This document shows positions 35,287-45,964 of a stretch of DNA of 64,000 nucleotides, piece after piece. Made by a program: the position numbers and the translations under genes. Numbering within the stretch: position 1 is the stretch's first letter; every line of letters begins with the position of its first letter. The stretch covers positions 1-64,000 of the forward strand of contig JAFWZR010000005.1 of assembly GCA_017522225.1 (NCBI GenBank). The letters run 5' to 3'. This DNA is from Clostridia bacterium (GTDB taxonomy: Bacteria > Bacillota > Clostridia > Oscillospirales > Acutalibacteraceae). The notes beneath the pieces were generated by a model. It had not been told where the DNA came from and searched no databases. It worked only from the letters and a program-made list of their open reading frames with translations.

Positions 35287-35967
35287 ATGAAGCACGACTT
35301 AAAAGAATTGCAGAAGAAGCTGGGCTATACCTTCAGTGATGAAAATTTGCTTATCCGTGCGCTTTCACATTCGTCCTATGTTAACGAAAACCATTCGGCA
35401 GGTGATTCAAACGAGAGACTCGAGTTCCTCGGTGACTCCGTTTTAGGACTTATAACAGCCGAAAATTTTTATAAGAACTACACAAAGCTTCCCGAGGGTG
35501 AGCTTACAAAGCTCCGTGCGGCAACTGTTTGTGAAAAGTCACTTGCAGGCTTTGCAAAGCAGCTGGATCTCGGCAAGTATCTTCTGCTCGGTAAGGGTGA
35601 AAATCTTACGGGCGGCAGAAACCGTCCGTCCATTCAGGCAGACGCATTTGAGGCAATTATTGCAGCGATCTACCTTGACGGAGGTATGGATTGTGCAAGA
35701 CATTTTGTACTGAAATATATTGACGAGGCAATCCGTCAGCATCAGTCCTTTAAGGACTACAAGACAATGCTGCAGGAGGTTGTGCAGAGAAACCCGGGCG
35801 AGATTGTTGAGTATGTGCTCGTAGGCGAAACGGGACCTGACCACGACAAGCGATTTGCTGTGGAGGTTCATCTTAATTCCAATGTTATCGGCAAAGGCGT
35901 TGGCAAGAGCAAGAAACGTGCCGAGCAGGAGGCTGCAAGGGAAGCCTTGGAGCTTATGGGACTGTGA
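35287..35967 (+). CDS. rnc: Ribonuclease III
   Basis: 226 residues; ATG at 35287 with AAAGGA 9 bases upstream is preferred over TTG or GTG starts at 35278/35281. The RNase III signature is NERLEFLGDSVLGLI, with the second acidic site in QADAFEAIIAAIYLDGG. The C-terminal double-strand RNA-binding domain covers about 155-224 (KDYKTMLQEVVQ ... KSKKRAEQEAAREALELM). It cleaves rRNA precursors and structured RNA. Its position two genes before smc is the classic order in Bacillota. Confidence 0.97.
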   Translation: MKHDLKELQKKLGYTFSDENLLIRALSHSSYVNENHSAGDSNERLEFLGDSVLGLITAENFYKNYTKLPEGELTKLRAATVCEKSLAGFAKQLDLGKYLLLGKGENLTGGRNRPSIQADAFEAIIAAIYLDGGMDCARHFVLKYIDEAIRQHQSFKDYKTMLQEVVQRNPGEIVEYVLVGETGPDHDKRFAVEVHLNSNVIGKGVGKSKKRAEQEAAREALELMGL

Positions 35968-36974
35968 AGCACGTAAATGTTGCCCTCTTTGTCCCGCACG
36001 AGGGATGCCCGAATCAATGCTCTTTTTGTAATCAACGGGCAATTTCAGGAAAAAAGACACAGGTAACCCCTGCAGATGTCGACAAGGCTGTGGAGATTGC
36101 GTTGCGTAATCCCGACAGCAAGGGCGGTGAGATTGCGTTTTTTGGCGGCAGCTTTACCGCAATCAGAAGAAGTACGATGGTTTCATTATTGGAAGCCGCG
36201 CACAGATATATTTCTGACGGAAGCTTCAGAGGAATACGCATTTCCACCCGTCCCGATGCGGTGGATGAAGAGATATGCGGGATTCTCCGACATTACGGTG
36301 TAACTGCGGTTGAGCTAGGTGCACAGAGTCTTGATGACAGGGTTCTTACTCTCAATAAGCGCGGACACACGGCAGAGGATGTTGCTTCTGCAACACGGCT
36401 TCTGAAGAAATACGGCTTTGAAACGGGACTTCAGATGATGACGGGGCTTTACGGCTCAACGGATTCAGATTGTATCGGGACTGCTATGCAGATAGTGGCT
36501 CTGCGGCCTGACACGGTACGCATTTATCCGACCGTTGTGCTGGAAAACACTCTGCTTTGCGACCTTTACAGAAGTGGTGAATACAAGCCGCAGACGGTTG
36601 AAGAGGCATCGGAAATATGTGCAGCTCTTCTTGAAATATTCCACAAAGAGGGGATAAACGTCATCCGAACGGGACTGCATTCGGGCGGTGATGTTGAAGG
36701 CGAATTTGTCGCAGGTGCATATCATCCCGCGTTCAAGGAAATCTGCGAAAGCAGGATTTATCTTAAAAAAGCATTTGAATTTATAAGGGAGAATAAAATC
36801 CCTGCGGGTAAAATCGAAATCCGTGTTCATCCAAAATTTGTTTCACCGATGACGGGACAGAAAAAAGCGAATATTCTCGCTCTTAAGGAATGCGGATATA
36901 CAGCAAAGATAAAAGCAGACGACACACTGGAAAAATATACTTTAATTGTCACCGAAGCTTCCGAAGAGAATTAA
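35964..36974 (+). CDS. Elp3-like radical SAM protein
   Basis: 336 residues, GTG start overlapping the rnc stop (GTGA). The iron-sulfur site is EGCPNQCSFCNQ (C-x3-C-x2-C). FFGGSFTAI and the later RISTRPDAVDEEI, VELGAQSLDDRVL and LQMMTGLYGST match the Elp3 family of radical SAM enzymes, as in the short bacterial forms found between rnc and smc in Clostridia. No acetyltransferase domain follows, unlike true Elp3. The substrate is unknown, perhaps tRNA. Confidence 0.88.
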   Translation: MKHVNVALFVPHEGCPNQCSFCNQRAISGKKTQVTPADVDKAVEIALRNPDSKGGEIAFFGGSFTAIRRSTMVSLLEAAHRYISDGSFRGIRISTRPDAVDEEICGILRHYGVTAVELGAQSLDDRVLTLNKRGHTAEDVASATRLLKKYGFETGLQMMTGLYGSTDSDCIGTAMQIVALRPDTVRIYPTVVLENTLLCDLYRSGEYKPQTVEEASEICAALLEIFHKEGINVIRTGLHSGGDVEGEFVAGAYHPAFKEICESRIYLKKAFEFIRENKIPAGKIEIRVHPKFVSPMTGQKKANILALKECGYTAKIKADDTLEKYTLIVTEASEEN

Positions 36975-37009
36975 AGTATTAACTTTACATAATTAAGGAA
37001 TGAAACATT

Positions 37010-40000
37010 ATGAGATTAAAAGCACTCGAAATGCAGGGCTTCAAATCGTTCCCTGACAAGACAGTTTTTAATTTTAATCACGGAATGACGGCTGTTGTCG
37101 GACCTAACGGTTCGGGTAAGAGTAATATTGCCGACGCTGTGCGTTGGGTACTCGGTGAGCAGTCAACCAAAAACCTTCGTGGTTCAAAGATGGAGGATGT
37201 TATCTTCGGCGGTACAAAAATCCGTAAGGCACTCGGCTTTGCAGAGGTTACGCTCAAGCTTGATAACTCTGACCGCACTCTTAACAACTGCGATAAGGAT
37301 GAGGTTTCCGTAACCCGTCGATACTACCGTTCGGGTGAAAGTGATTATATGCTCAACGGTGCAGTTGTAAGACTGCGTGATATTCACGAGCTGTTTATGG
37401 ATACAGGTCTTGGCCGTGACGGTTATTCACTTGTCAGCCAGGGTAGAATTGCCGACCTTATTTCTTCAAAATCAGGTCAGCGCCGTGAAATGCTTGAGGA
37501 GGCGGCAGGAATTTCTCACTTCCGTTACCGCCGTAATGACGCTAACAGAAAGCTTGCACAGGCTGAAGAGAATCTTATCCGTTTAAGAGATATTCTTGCA
37601 GAGCTTGAAAGCCGTGTAGGTCCTTTGAAAATACAGAGCGAAAAAGCACAGAAATTCCTTGTTCTTGCTGCGGAGAAGAAGGAGCTTGAAATCGGCTTAT
37701 GGCTCCACACAATTGAAACCTCCAAGACAAAGCTCCGCGAGCAGGAGGATAAGCTTTCAATCGCTCAGGCTCAGTACGACGGCATTGAAGCTGCACTCAA
37801 TGTTATTGAGCAGGAGACAGAAGAGGTTATCACAAAGGGTCAGGAAATTACAGTCCGTATCGATAATCTTCGTCAGAATGCAACATCTTACGAGGAGCAG
37901 GCGGTACATATTGACGGTGAAATTTCTGTTGAAAAGAACACAATCCTTCACAATAATCAGACAATCGAGCGTATCCGCCGTGATATGAGCGATGCCGCTG
38001 ACAGTGAGAAGGGACTTACCGAGGAGATTGAAGAGGCAAAAAAAGAGATTGAAGATTTACTTGCTGAAATCGCATCCAAGAAGAGTGAACTTGACAATGC
38101 CGCAACTTCAATTGCACAGGCTAAGACAGAAAATACAGAGTTTTCTGACAAAATCGCAGATCTTTCACAGAAAATTACTGCAATCACAACAAAGATTGCA
38201 GACAAGCGTATAGAAGAAACAACCGCAAACTCTTCAATTGAAGAGATTATGGGACGCGTAAGCAACATTGACGGTGTTCTTTCCACAAGAAACGGATACA
38301 TCAACGAGCTTGAAAGTAAAAAGAACGAATGTCAGGATGAGCTTAATAAGCTTACCGAAGAGGCAACAACTATAATGAATGCCGTTTCGGGCTATAGTCT
38401 GCGTGTTCAGACCCGTGAAGAAAAGGCAGAAAAGCTCAAGGGCGAAATCGATGCACGCGGTCTTGATATTTTACAGAAAAAAGATAAAATCCGTATTCTT
38501 GACGATATGGAAAAGAATATGGAAGGCTATTCGGGTGCCGTAAAGGCAATTGTGCGTGAAGCAAAGGGAGGTATGCTCCGCGGTATTCACGGACCGCTTT
38601 CACAGCTTATCAATGTTAATGACAGATATGCCGTTGCTGTCGAAACTGCACTCGGTGCCGCAATTCAGAACATTGTTACAGACAACGAGAACGATGCAAA
38701 GCGCGCCATCAACTTCCTTAAGGATAAGAAGGGCGGCCGTGCTACATTCCTTCCGTTGACATCTGTCAAAGCAAAGCCGTTTACGGAAAAGGGTCTTGAG
38801 GACACTTACGGCTTTATCGATATGGCAGATCAGCTTCTTGAATACGAAGCACAGTATGAGGAAATTATCAGATCGCTTCTCGGCAGAACAGCTGTTGCCG
38901 AAGACCTTGACAGTGCAATCGTCATTGCCAAAAAGTACGATTACCGCTTCAAAATCGTTACGCTTGACGGTCAGGTTGTCAATGCAGGAGGTTCAATGAC
39001 AGGCGGTTCACGCGGTCACAACGCAGGTATCCTCAGCCGCGGTAACGAGATGGATAAGCTCAAGGCTCAGATTCAGGAGCTTTCTGCACAGCAGCAGGTA
39101 AGTCAGGAAGAGTATAAGAAGCTCAGCGAAGAGCTTTTTCTCATAAAGGCTGAGCTTGATGCTTCACAGGCAGACCTTAAGCGTGTTCAGGAGGATGTTA
39201 TCCGTAAGGAAAGTGAGCTTTCACTCATCGACGGTAAAATCGACACTGCGAATGCCGCACTTGAAGACCTCCGCCGTGAAAAGCAGAACGCAAATCTGCG
39301 TATTTCTGACCTTGAGGAGCTCAAAACAAAGGCACAGGCTGAGATTGACGACTTCAACAAGGAAATGGGTACACTTCAAGCAGACCTTGATGTTGTTACA
39401 CACGGCAGGGAACAGCTTGAAGAAAAGCGTGAAAGCCTGGCACAGCTTGAGGCAAAAATCAACCTTGAAATCCTTGCTTTTGAAAAGGATATCCAGGCTC
39501 GCCGTGAGGCAGTTGATCTGCTCCACCGCCGTATGGCAAGTCACGAGGGCAAGCTTGATGACCTTAACGGTGAGATTGCAGTAATCGAAAACGCAAATAA
39601 AGAAATTGAAAATAAAATTACAGAGCTTGAGAAAAAGGCACAGGAGCTTCGCTCAATGGGAGCACAGTCCAAGGGCGATGTTGAAGCACTTATCAAAGAA
39701 CGTGCAGAGTGTGAAGCAAGGAGCGCAAGGCTTCGTACAGAGGAACGCACACGAATGGACGAGCGTGAAAAAATCAGCGGTGAGCTTGCACGTCTTGAAG
39801 AGCGTAAGGAAACAATGAACAAGCAGCTCGAGGATGCAGTCAACAAGCTCTTTGACGAATATCAGCTTACAAAGAGTGAAGCCGAGGCTATGAATATCGT
39901 TATTGACGATTATCAGAAGGCACACCGCACTCTTCAGGAGGTCAAGGGCAAAATCCGTGCACTCGGCAGCGTAAATGTTGGTGCTATCGAGGAATATGCC

Positions 40001-40582
40001 GAGGTTTCCGAACGTTATGCATTTATGAAGGAACAACTTGATGATATCGAGCGTTCGCGCGAAGAGCTTACCCGCCTTATCGGTGACCTTACAGGTAAGA
40101 TGGCAGAGCAGTTCAAGGAGCAGTTTGTAAGAATCAATTCTTACTTCGGCGAAACCTTTGTTGAACTCTTCGGCGGTGGTAAAGCTGAGCTTATTCTCGA
40201 AAATCAGAATGATGTGCTTGAATGTAACATCGAAATCAAGGTACAGCCGCCGGGCAAGAATGTTCAGAACATCGACCTTCTTTCAGGCGGTGAAAAGGGA
40301 CTTGCAGCTATTGCACTTCTCTTCTCAATCCTCAAGGTTTCTCCCTCACCGTTCTGTATCTTTGACGAGGTTGAGGCAGCACTTGACGATGTCAACGTTA
40401 CACGTTACGCACAGTATGTCCGCCGTATGACACAGAACACTCAGTTTATCCTCATCACTCACAGACGAGGAACAATGGAAGAGGCTGACGTGCTTTACGG
40501 TATCACAATGCAGGAGGAGGGCGTTTCAAAGATGCTCGAGCTCCAGACTGCAGAAATGGCGAAGAAACTTGGTATTACCTGA
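37010..40582 (+). CDS. smc: Chromosome segregation protein SMC
   Basis: 1190 residues, usual length. Walker A is VVGPNGSGKSNI near the N-terminus. Two long coiled coils (about 170-510 and 680-1020) flank the hinge at about 520-670 (GYSGAVKAIVREA ... NAGGSMTGGS). The signature motif is LLSGGEKGLAAIALL (K where most have R), followed by Walker B FCIFDEVEAALDD. With ScpA and ScpB it compacts and separates chromosomes; these genes are not in the window. The first gene after it, a glycosidase, is 39 bp away and may be read through. Confidence 0.98.
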   Translation: MRLKALEMQGFKSFPDKTVFNFNHGMTAVVGPNGSGKSNIADAVRWVLGEQSTKNLRGSKMEDVIFGGTKIRKALGFAEVTLKLDNSDRTLNNCDKDEVSVTRRYYRSGESDYMLNGAVVRLRDIHELFMDTGLGRDGYSLVSQGRIADLISSKSGQRREMLEEAAGISHFRYRRNDANRKLAQAEENLIRLRDILAELESRVGPLKIQSEKAQKFLVLAAEKKELEIGLWLHTIETSKTKLREQEDKLSIAQAQYDGIEAALNVIEQETEEVITKGQEITVRIDNLRQNATSYEEQAVHIDGEISVEKNTILHNNQTIERIRRDMSDAADSEKGLTEEIEEAKKEIEDLLAEIASKKSELDNAATSIAQAKTENTEFSDKIADLSQKITAITTKIADKRIEETTANSSIEEIMGRVSNIDGVLSTRNGYINELESKKNECQDELNKLTEEATTIMNAVSGYSLRVQTREEKAEKLKGEIDARGLDILQKKDKIRILDDMEKNMEGYSGAVKAIVREAKGGMLRGIHGPLSQLINVNDRYAVAVETALGAAIQNIVTDNENDAKRAINFLKDKKGGRATFLPLTSVKAKPFTEKGLEDTYGFIDMADQLLEYEAQYEEIIRSLLGRTAVAEDLDSAIVIAKKYDYRFKIVTLDGQVVNAGGSMTGGSRGHNAGILSRGNEMDKLKAQIQELSAQQQVSQEEYKKLSEELFLIKAELDASQADLKRVQEDVIRKESELSLIDGKIDTANAALEDLRREKQNANLRISDLEELKTKAQAEIDDFNKEMGTLQADLDVVTHGREQLEEKRESLAQLEAKINLEILAFEKDIQARREAVDLLHRRMASHEGKLDDLNGEIAVIENANKEIENKITELEKKAQELRSMGAQSKGDVEALIKERAECEARSARLRTEERTRMDEREKISGELARLEERKETMNKQLEDAVNKLFDEYQLTKSEAEAMNIVIDDYQKAHRTLQEVKGKIRALGSVNVGAIEEYAEVSERYAFMKEQLDDIERSREELTRLIGDLTGKMAEQFKEQFVRINSYFGETFVELFGGGKAELILENQNDVLECNIEIKVQPPGKNVQNIDLLSGGEKGLAAIALLFSILKVSPSPFCIFDEVEAALDDVNVTRYAQYVRRMTQNTQFILITHRRGTMEEADVLYGITMQEEGVSKMLELQTAEMAKKLGIT

Positions 40583-40621
40583 TAAACTTACAACTCTCAG
40601 CAGTTACTTGAGGTGATTTAA

Positions 40622-42444
40622 ATGCTTAAGTCTTTAGAGTTTAAACAGTATACAACAAAAGAGCTGAAGCCGACAGGTTGGCTTAAAAATCAGCTTGCCG
40701 TTCAGGCAAACGGCCTTTCGGGCAATCTTGATAAGATGTGGCCGAGCGTAAAGGACAGCAGCTGGATAGGCGGTAACGATGACGGTTGGGAGCGTGTACC
40801 TTATTGGCTTGACGGTTTTATCCCTCTTGCTTTTCAGCTTGAGAACGAGGATATGATAGGCCGTGCCAAAAGATATATAAATGCTATTCTCGACGGTCAG
40901 CAGGAGGACGGCTGGATTGCACCGTGTCCGAAGGAAGCACGAAACGGATACGACGTATGGGCGGTTTTTCTTATCTGTAAGGTGCTTGTGCTTTACGCTG
41001 ACTGCTCGGGAGAGGAAGAAAAAATCCACAAGGCGGTGTATGTCGCACTGAAAAATCTTGACCGTCACATTGAGGGCAGTGTACTGTTTAACTGGGCGGC
41101 GGCAAGATGGTTTGAATGCCTTATTCCGATTCATTGGATTTATCAGCGTCAGCCTGAGGATTGGATGCTCGATCTTGTGCAGAAGCTTCAGGTTCAGGGA
41201 ATCGACTACGAAAAGCTTTTGCTGATTGGCGATATGCCGAAAGGCGCGAGCGTTGGTCCTTCCTTAACCACGTTGTTAATATTGCAATGATGATCAAATC
41301 GTCTGCATTGCTTTCGCTTTTTACGGATGGGGATTCGGATTCCTTTGCAAAAAAGAGTATGGAAATTCTGCTGCGTGACCACGGTATGGCTTGCGGTCAT
41401 TTTACGGGAGACGAATGCTTAAGCGGCAGAAGTCCCGTTCACGGCGCAGAGTGCTGCTCCGTAACAGAGGCTATGTACTCCTACGAATGGCTGGCGGCAA
41501 TTACGGGTGATCCGTACTGGGCGGACAGGCTCGAAAAAACAACCTTCAACGCTTTGCCCGCAACAATCAGCCCCGATATGTGGACACATCAGTATGACCA
41601 GATGACAAATCAGGTTGAATGCTCTCGTTTCCCCGACGGAAAACAGCCGTTTAATACAAATTCCGAAGAATCACATCTGTTTGGTCTTGAGCCGAATTTC
41701 GGTTGCTGTACGGCTAATTTCAATCAGGGCTGGCCGAAGTTTGCGTTAAGCACATTTATGCAGGCACAGGACGGAATTGCGGTAACGGCAATTGCTCCGT
41801 CAAGGCTTACAACAGAAAATCTTACAGCAGAAATTGTGACAAACTATCCGTTTGAAGACGGATATACGGTTAAAATGAAGACAGAAAAGCCTTGCAAGGT
41901 TTCACTTTATCTTCGTATTCCCGAGGGTGCAAAAAACGCTGAAATTAACGGTGAAAAGGCACAGACGGGCTACAATAAAATCACGGTTAATGCTGACGGT
42001 GAGGTACAGATAAATGTAGCTTTCACCTTCGATATTCAGCTTGAAGAGCGTGACGATGCGATGTATTGTCTTAAGCGCGGCAACCTTGTTTTTTCACTCC
42101 CGATCGGTGAAAGATGGGAGAAAAAAGAGTTTGTCCGTGACGGTGTTGAGCGCAAATATCCGTATTGCGATTACGAGATATATCCGACAACCGATTGGAA
42201 TTACGCTTTCAATTCCGACAAATTTGAAGTTGTTTTCGGTGAGGTAGGAAAACTTCCGTTTTCACCCGAAGGTGCACCCGTAAAAATCAAGGCAAAATTT
42301 GTGCCGATTGACTGGAAAAAGATTGACGGCAGATGCACCGAAACACCCGATGGCAGAGTGCAGACAGGTGAGGCGACTGAACTTGAAATGATACCCTACG
42401 GCTGTACGACACTGCGTATGACACAGATGCCGTTGGTGAAATAA
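40622..42444 (+). pseudogene. GH127-like beta-L-arabinofuranosidase with a frameshift
   Basis: Two overlapping frames encode one protein of about 607 residues. The first frame runs 40622 to about 41218 (WLKNQLAVQANGLSGNL, FIPLAFQLENEDMIGRAKRY) and leaves homology after YEKL. The second resumes with FADWRYAERRERWSFLNHV. One T appears to be missing in the run at 41217-41220. GH127 (DUF1680) enzymes use a Zn site of one Glu and three Cys; these are seen as the Glu codon at 41449, Cys at 41455 and the Cys pair at 41704-41709 (GCC). They remove beta-L-arabinofuranose from plant glycans. With one added base the gene is intact, so this may be a fresh mutation, phase variation or a sequencing error. 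Confidence 0.85.
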
Positions 42445-42457
42445 ATAAAAATATACG

Positions 42458-42497
42458 ATACACCTTGAAGCTATGATTTCAGGGTGTATTTTTTTAC
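42458..42497 (+). terminator. Terminator after the GH127 gene
   Basis: ATACACC pairs with GGTGTAT (42458-42489), with CTTGAA and TTTCAG helping inside, followed by TTTTTTT. Confidence 0.8.
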
Positions 42498-42527
42498 ACA
42501 AATCACCGAAAAAATATCAATAAACTC

Positions 42528-42556
42528 TTGATACTTGCGCAATTTTCTGCGATAAT
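42528..42556 (+). promoter_or_regulatory. Promoter of gltX-glnS
   Basis: TTGATA (42528-42533), 17 bp, GATAAT (42551-42556), 51 bp before the gltX start. No T-box-like leader fits in this distance. Confidence 0.75.
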
Positions 42557-42607
42557 ATAAAATGTATATTTATATGTGGGTTAATATGCCCTTAAGGAGT
42601 ATTTACT

Positions 42608-44269
42608 ATGACAGATTACGAAAAACTTGCGGAGTTGCTCTATCCCGAGATAACAAAAACTCCCGAGGATTATGAAAAAATATATCCCGAGAGAGGTTTG
42701 TCCGAGGGGGCAAGAGTTTCCCGTTTTGCACCCAGCCCGACAGGCTTCCTCCACCTCGGCGGTCTTTTTGCCGCAATGATTGCAAGGCTCAATACAAGAA
42801 CAACGGATGACGGTGTTTTCTTCCTTCGTATTGAGGATACAGATAAAAAGCGTGAGATCGAGGACGGCGTTTCAGCTATCATCACAGGTCTTACCGATTT
42901 TGGTATGCAGCCTGACGAGGGTGTGATGGGCTTTAACGAGGAAAGCGGTAACTACGGTCCGTATCAGCAGAGCCACAGAAAAGAGATTTATCAGACTATT
43001 GCAAAATCTCTTGTAAAGCAGGGACTTGCTTATCCGTGCTTCTGTTCTGAGGATGAGCTTACAGCTCTTCGTGCTGAGCAGGAAAAGGCCGGAACACTCA
43101 TTCAGGGTTACTTCGGCGAGTGGGCAAAGTGTCGTAACCTTACATTTGAACAGCAGAAGGCTAATATCGAGGCAGGTATGCCGTTCACTCTGCGCCTTCG
43201 TTCACCCGGCAACCCCGATAACAGAATCAAGTTTGAAGACCTTATCAAGGGCAAGATTGAAATGCCTGAAAACATTCAGGATGTTGTTCTTCTTAAAACA
43301 GACGGTATACCTACATACCATTTCGCACACGCAGTTGATGACCATTTTATGAGAACAACTCACGTTGTAAGAGGTGACGAATGGATTTCTTCCGTACCTC
43401 TTCACATTCAGCTTTTCAAGGCCTGCGGTTACAGAGTGCCGAAGTTTGCACACATCTCTCCGATTATGAAGGAGGATAACGGCGGTAAGCGTAAGCTTTC
43501 AAAGCGTAAGGATCCGGAGGCTTCCGTTTCCTTCTACACGGAAAGCGGTTATCCGAAGGAGAGCGTAATTGAGTACCTTCTCACAATCGCAAACTCAAAC
43601 TTTGAGGATTGGAGAAAGACAAATAAGGATGCTCCGCAGTCAGCATTCCCGTTCAACCTTAAAAAGATGAGCGGCAGCGGTGCATTGTTTGACCTTGTTA
43701 AGCTCAACGATGTCAGCAAAAATGTAATTTCACTTATGACTGCCGAAGAGGTTTATGAAAAGTCACTCAAGTGGGCACAGGCTTACGATGAGGAGTTGTA
43801 CAACCTTATGTCAGCGGATGAGGCTTTTGCAAAGGGCATTCTTTCAATCGACAGAGGCACTGCAAAGCCGCGTAAGGATATTGCAAAATGGGATGAAATC
43901 AAGGATTATGTTTCATATTTCTACAATTCGATTTACACTCCCGACCACACTCTTCCCGAGAATATCTCAAAAGAGGATGCTGCAGCAATTCTTGAAGCTT
44001 ATCTCAAGGTGTTTGATGCAAATGACGATAAGGACACATGGTTCAACAAGATCAAGGAGCTTTGTGAGCCTCTCGGCTTTACACCGAATGTAAAGGAACA
44101 CAAGAAAAATCCCGAAGCCTTCAAGGGCCATGTCGGTGATGTTTCGACGGTTATCCGTGTTGCAATCACTTCACGCCGCAACACACCCGACCTTCATTCA
44201 ATCATCAATCTTCTCGGCAATGACGAAATCAAGGCAAGACTTGAAAGCACACTTAATGAATATAAATAA
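42608..44269 (+). CDS. gltX: Glutamyl-tRNA synthetase
   Basis: 553 residues, AAGGAG before the ATG. The class I signature is RFAPSPTGFLHLGGLFAAM (HLGG in place of HIGH), and the second is KRKLSKRKD. It is longer than the usual 480-500 residues and carries insertions such as the FEDWRKTNKDAPQ region. It attaches Glu to tRNA-Glu. Because a GlnRS follows directly, it may be discriminating rather than charging tRNA-Gln as well. Transcribed with glnS, 30 bp apart. Confidence 0.95.
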   Translation: MTDYEKLAELLYPEITKTPEDYEKIYPERGLSEGARVSRFAPSPTGFLHLGGLFAAMIARLNTRTTDDGVFFLRIEDTDKKREIEDGVSAIITGLTDFGMQPDEGVMGFNEESGNYGPYQQSHRKEIYQTIAKSLVKQGLAYPCFCSEDELTALRAEQEKAGTLIQGYFGEWAKCRNLTFEQQKANIEAGMPFTLRLRSPGNPDNRIKFEDLIKGKIEMPENIQDVVLLKTDGIPTYHFAHAVDDHFMRTTHVVRGDEWISSVPLHIQLFKACGYRVPKFAHISPIMKEDNGGKRKLSKRKDPEASVSFYTESGYPKESVIEYLLTIANSNFEDWRKTNKDAPQSAFPFNLKKMSGSGALFDLVKLNDVSKNVISLMTAEEVYEKSLKWAQAYDEELYNLMSADEAFAKGILSIDRGTAKPRKDIAKWDEIKDYVSYFYNSIYTPDHTLPENISKEDAAAILEAYLKVFDANDDKDTWFNKIKELCEPLGFTPNVKEHKKNPEAFKGHVGDVSTVIRVAITSRRNTPDLHSIINLLGNDEIKARLESTLNEYK

Positions 44270-44299
44270 AATGGCGATAGCTTAACAGGAGGTAATAAA

Positions 44300-45952
44300 A
44301 TGGAAGAAGAAATCAAGGTTTCCAATTTTATTCACGACTTTATAGATGAAGATCTTGAAAACGGTGTTAACACACGTGTGCAGACCCGTTTCCCGCCTGA
44401 GCCGAACGGATATCTCCACATCGGCCATGCAAAGGCTTTATGCATCGACTTCAGCACAGCTGAAAAATATAACGGTATCTGCAACCTGCGTTTTGACGAT
44501 ACAAACCCGTCAAGAGAGGATGTAGAATATATCGAGGCTATCAAGGAGGATATTCAGTGGCTTGGTTTCAAGTGGGAGAATATTTTCTATGCTTCAGGTT
44601 ATTTCGATTTTGTTTACGAATGCGCCCTCAAGCTCATTCAGGACGGCAAGGCTTATGTTGATGACCTTACTGCAGACGAAATACGTGAATACAGAGGTAC
44701 ACTTACTGAGCCGGGTAAGGAGAGTCCGTACAGAAACCGCTCCGTTGAGGAGAATATGGATCTCTTCAGGCGTATGACAGACGGCGAGTTCGGCAACGGT
44801 GAAAAGGTGCTTCGCGCAAAGATTGATATGTCTTCACCCAATCTTAATATGCGTGACCCCGTTATTTACAGAATTTCTCACGTTTCACACCACCAGACAG
44901 GCGATAAGTGGTGCGTTTATCCGATGTACGACTTCGCACATCCTCTTTCAGACGCAAAGGAGAGGGTAACATATTCACTCTGCTCACTTGAGTTTGAAAA
45001 CCACCGTCCGCTTTACAACTGGTTCCTTGAGCAGATCGGTTTTGACGAGCCGCCCAGACAGATTGAGTTTGCACGTCTTAACATCAACTACTGCGTAACA
45101 AGTAAGCGTAAGCTTCTTGAAATGGTTAACAAGGGCATTGTTGCAGGCTGGGACGACCCGAGAATGATTACTCTCTGCGGTATGCGCCGTCGCGGATATC
45201 CCGCAGCAGCTGTACGCGATTTTATAAACAGAATCGGTGTTTCAAAGGCTGACAGTACTGTTGACTACGGTCTTATCGAGGCTTGTGTAAGAGATAATCT
45301 TAACCTCAATGCACCACGTGCAATGGCTGTACTCAAGCCGCTTAAGGTTATTATTGATAACTATCCCGAGGGACAGACAGAGGAATTTGATGTTGAGCTT
45401 CATCCCGACCATCCCGAAATGGGTACAAGAAAGGTTACCTTCTCCCGTGAGCTCTATGTTGAGCAGGATGACTTTATGGCAGAGCCTGTCAAAAAGTATT
45501 TCCGTCTCTTCCCGGGTAATGAGGTTCGTTTCAAGAGTGCATATTTCATCAAGTGCAACTCTTATGAAACAGACGAGGACGGCAATGTGACTTGTCTTCA
45601 CTGTACTTATGACCCCGAAAGCCGCGGCGGTAACTCACCCGACGGCAGAAAGGTCAAGGGTACAATTCATTGGGTAAATGCTGCTGACTGCGTTAAATGT
45701 GAAGCACGTCTTTATGACAGACTTTTCAGCGCAGAAGAGCCCGGCAAGGAGCACGACTACGAGGAAGACCTCAATCCGGATTCACTCACAGTTGTTGATA
45801 ACTGTCTTCTTGAAAGCGGCTTCGGCAACCCGAAGCCGGGCGATGTTTTCCAGTTTATGCGTAACGGATATTTCTGTGTAGACAAGGACAGCACAGAAGA
45901 TAAGCTTGTCTTTAACCGTACAGTTGCCCTTAATTCATCCTGGGGCAAATAA
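44300..45952 (+). CDS. glnS: Glutaminyl-tRNA synthetase
   Basis: 550 residues, AGGAGG before the [22 protein letters not shown] is the GlnRS form of the HIGH motif; [14 protein letters not shown] is the KMSKS-like loop; [16 protein letters not shown] and [18 protein letters not shown] are GlnRS-specific. The C-terminal anticodon-binding beta barrels are present. It makes Gln-tRNA directly. Most Bacillota use GatCAB instead; GlnRS in gut Clostridia is thought to come from gene transfer. Codon use matches its neighbours, so any transfer is old. Confidence 0.97.
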   Translation: MEEEIKVSNFIHDFIDEDLENGVNTRVQTRFPPEPNGYLHIGHAKALCIDFSTAEKYNGICNLRFDDTNPSREDVEYIEAIKEDIQWLGFKWENIFYASGYFDFVYECALKLIQDGKAYVDDLTADEIREYRGTLTEPGKESPYRNRSVEENMDLFRRMTDGEFGNGEKVLRAKIDMSSPNLNMRDPVIYRISHVSHHQTGDKWCVYPMYDFAHPLSDAKERVTYSLCSLEFENHRPLYNWFLEQIGFDEPPRQIEFARLNINYCVTSKRKLLEMVNKGIVAGWDDPRMITLCGMRRRGYPAAAVRDFINRIGVSKADSTVDYGLIEACVRDNLNLNAPRAMAVLKPLKVIIDNYPEGQTEEFDVELHPDHPEMGTRKVTFSRELYVEQDDFMAEPVKKYFRLFPGNEVRFKSAYFIKCNSYETDEDGNVTCLHCTYDPESRGGNSPDGRKVKGTIHWVNAADCVKCEARLYDRLFSAEEPGKEHDYEEDLNPDSLTVVDNCLLESGFGNPKPGDVFQFMRNGYFCVDKDSTEDKLVFNRTVALNSSWGK

Positions 45953-45964
45953 AGGAGTTTTATT

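Noticed and set aside
41161..41300. Programmed -1 frameshift in the GH127 gene
   Set aside because: The CTTTTG site lacks a proper slippery heptamer and no downstream stem is evident; a one-base loss explains it more simply.
42534..42607. T-box leader before gltX
   Set aside because: Promoter to start is too short (about 50 bp) and no T-box core sequence is visible.
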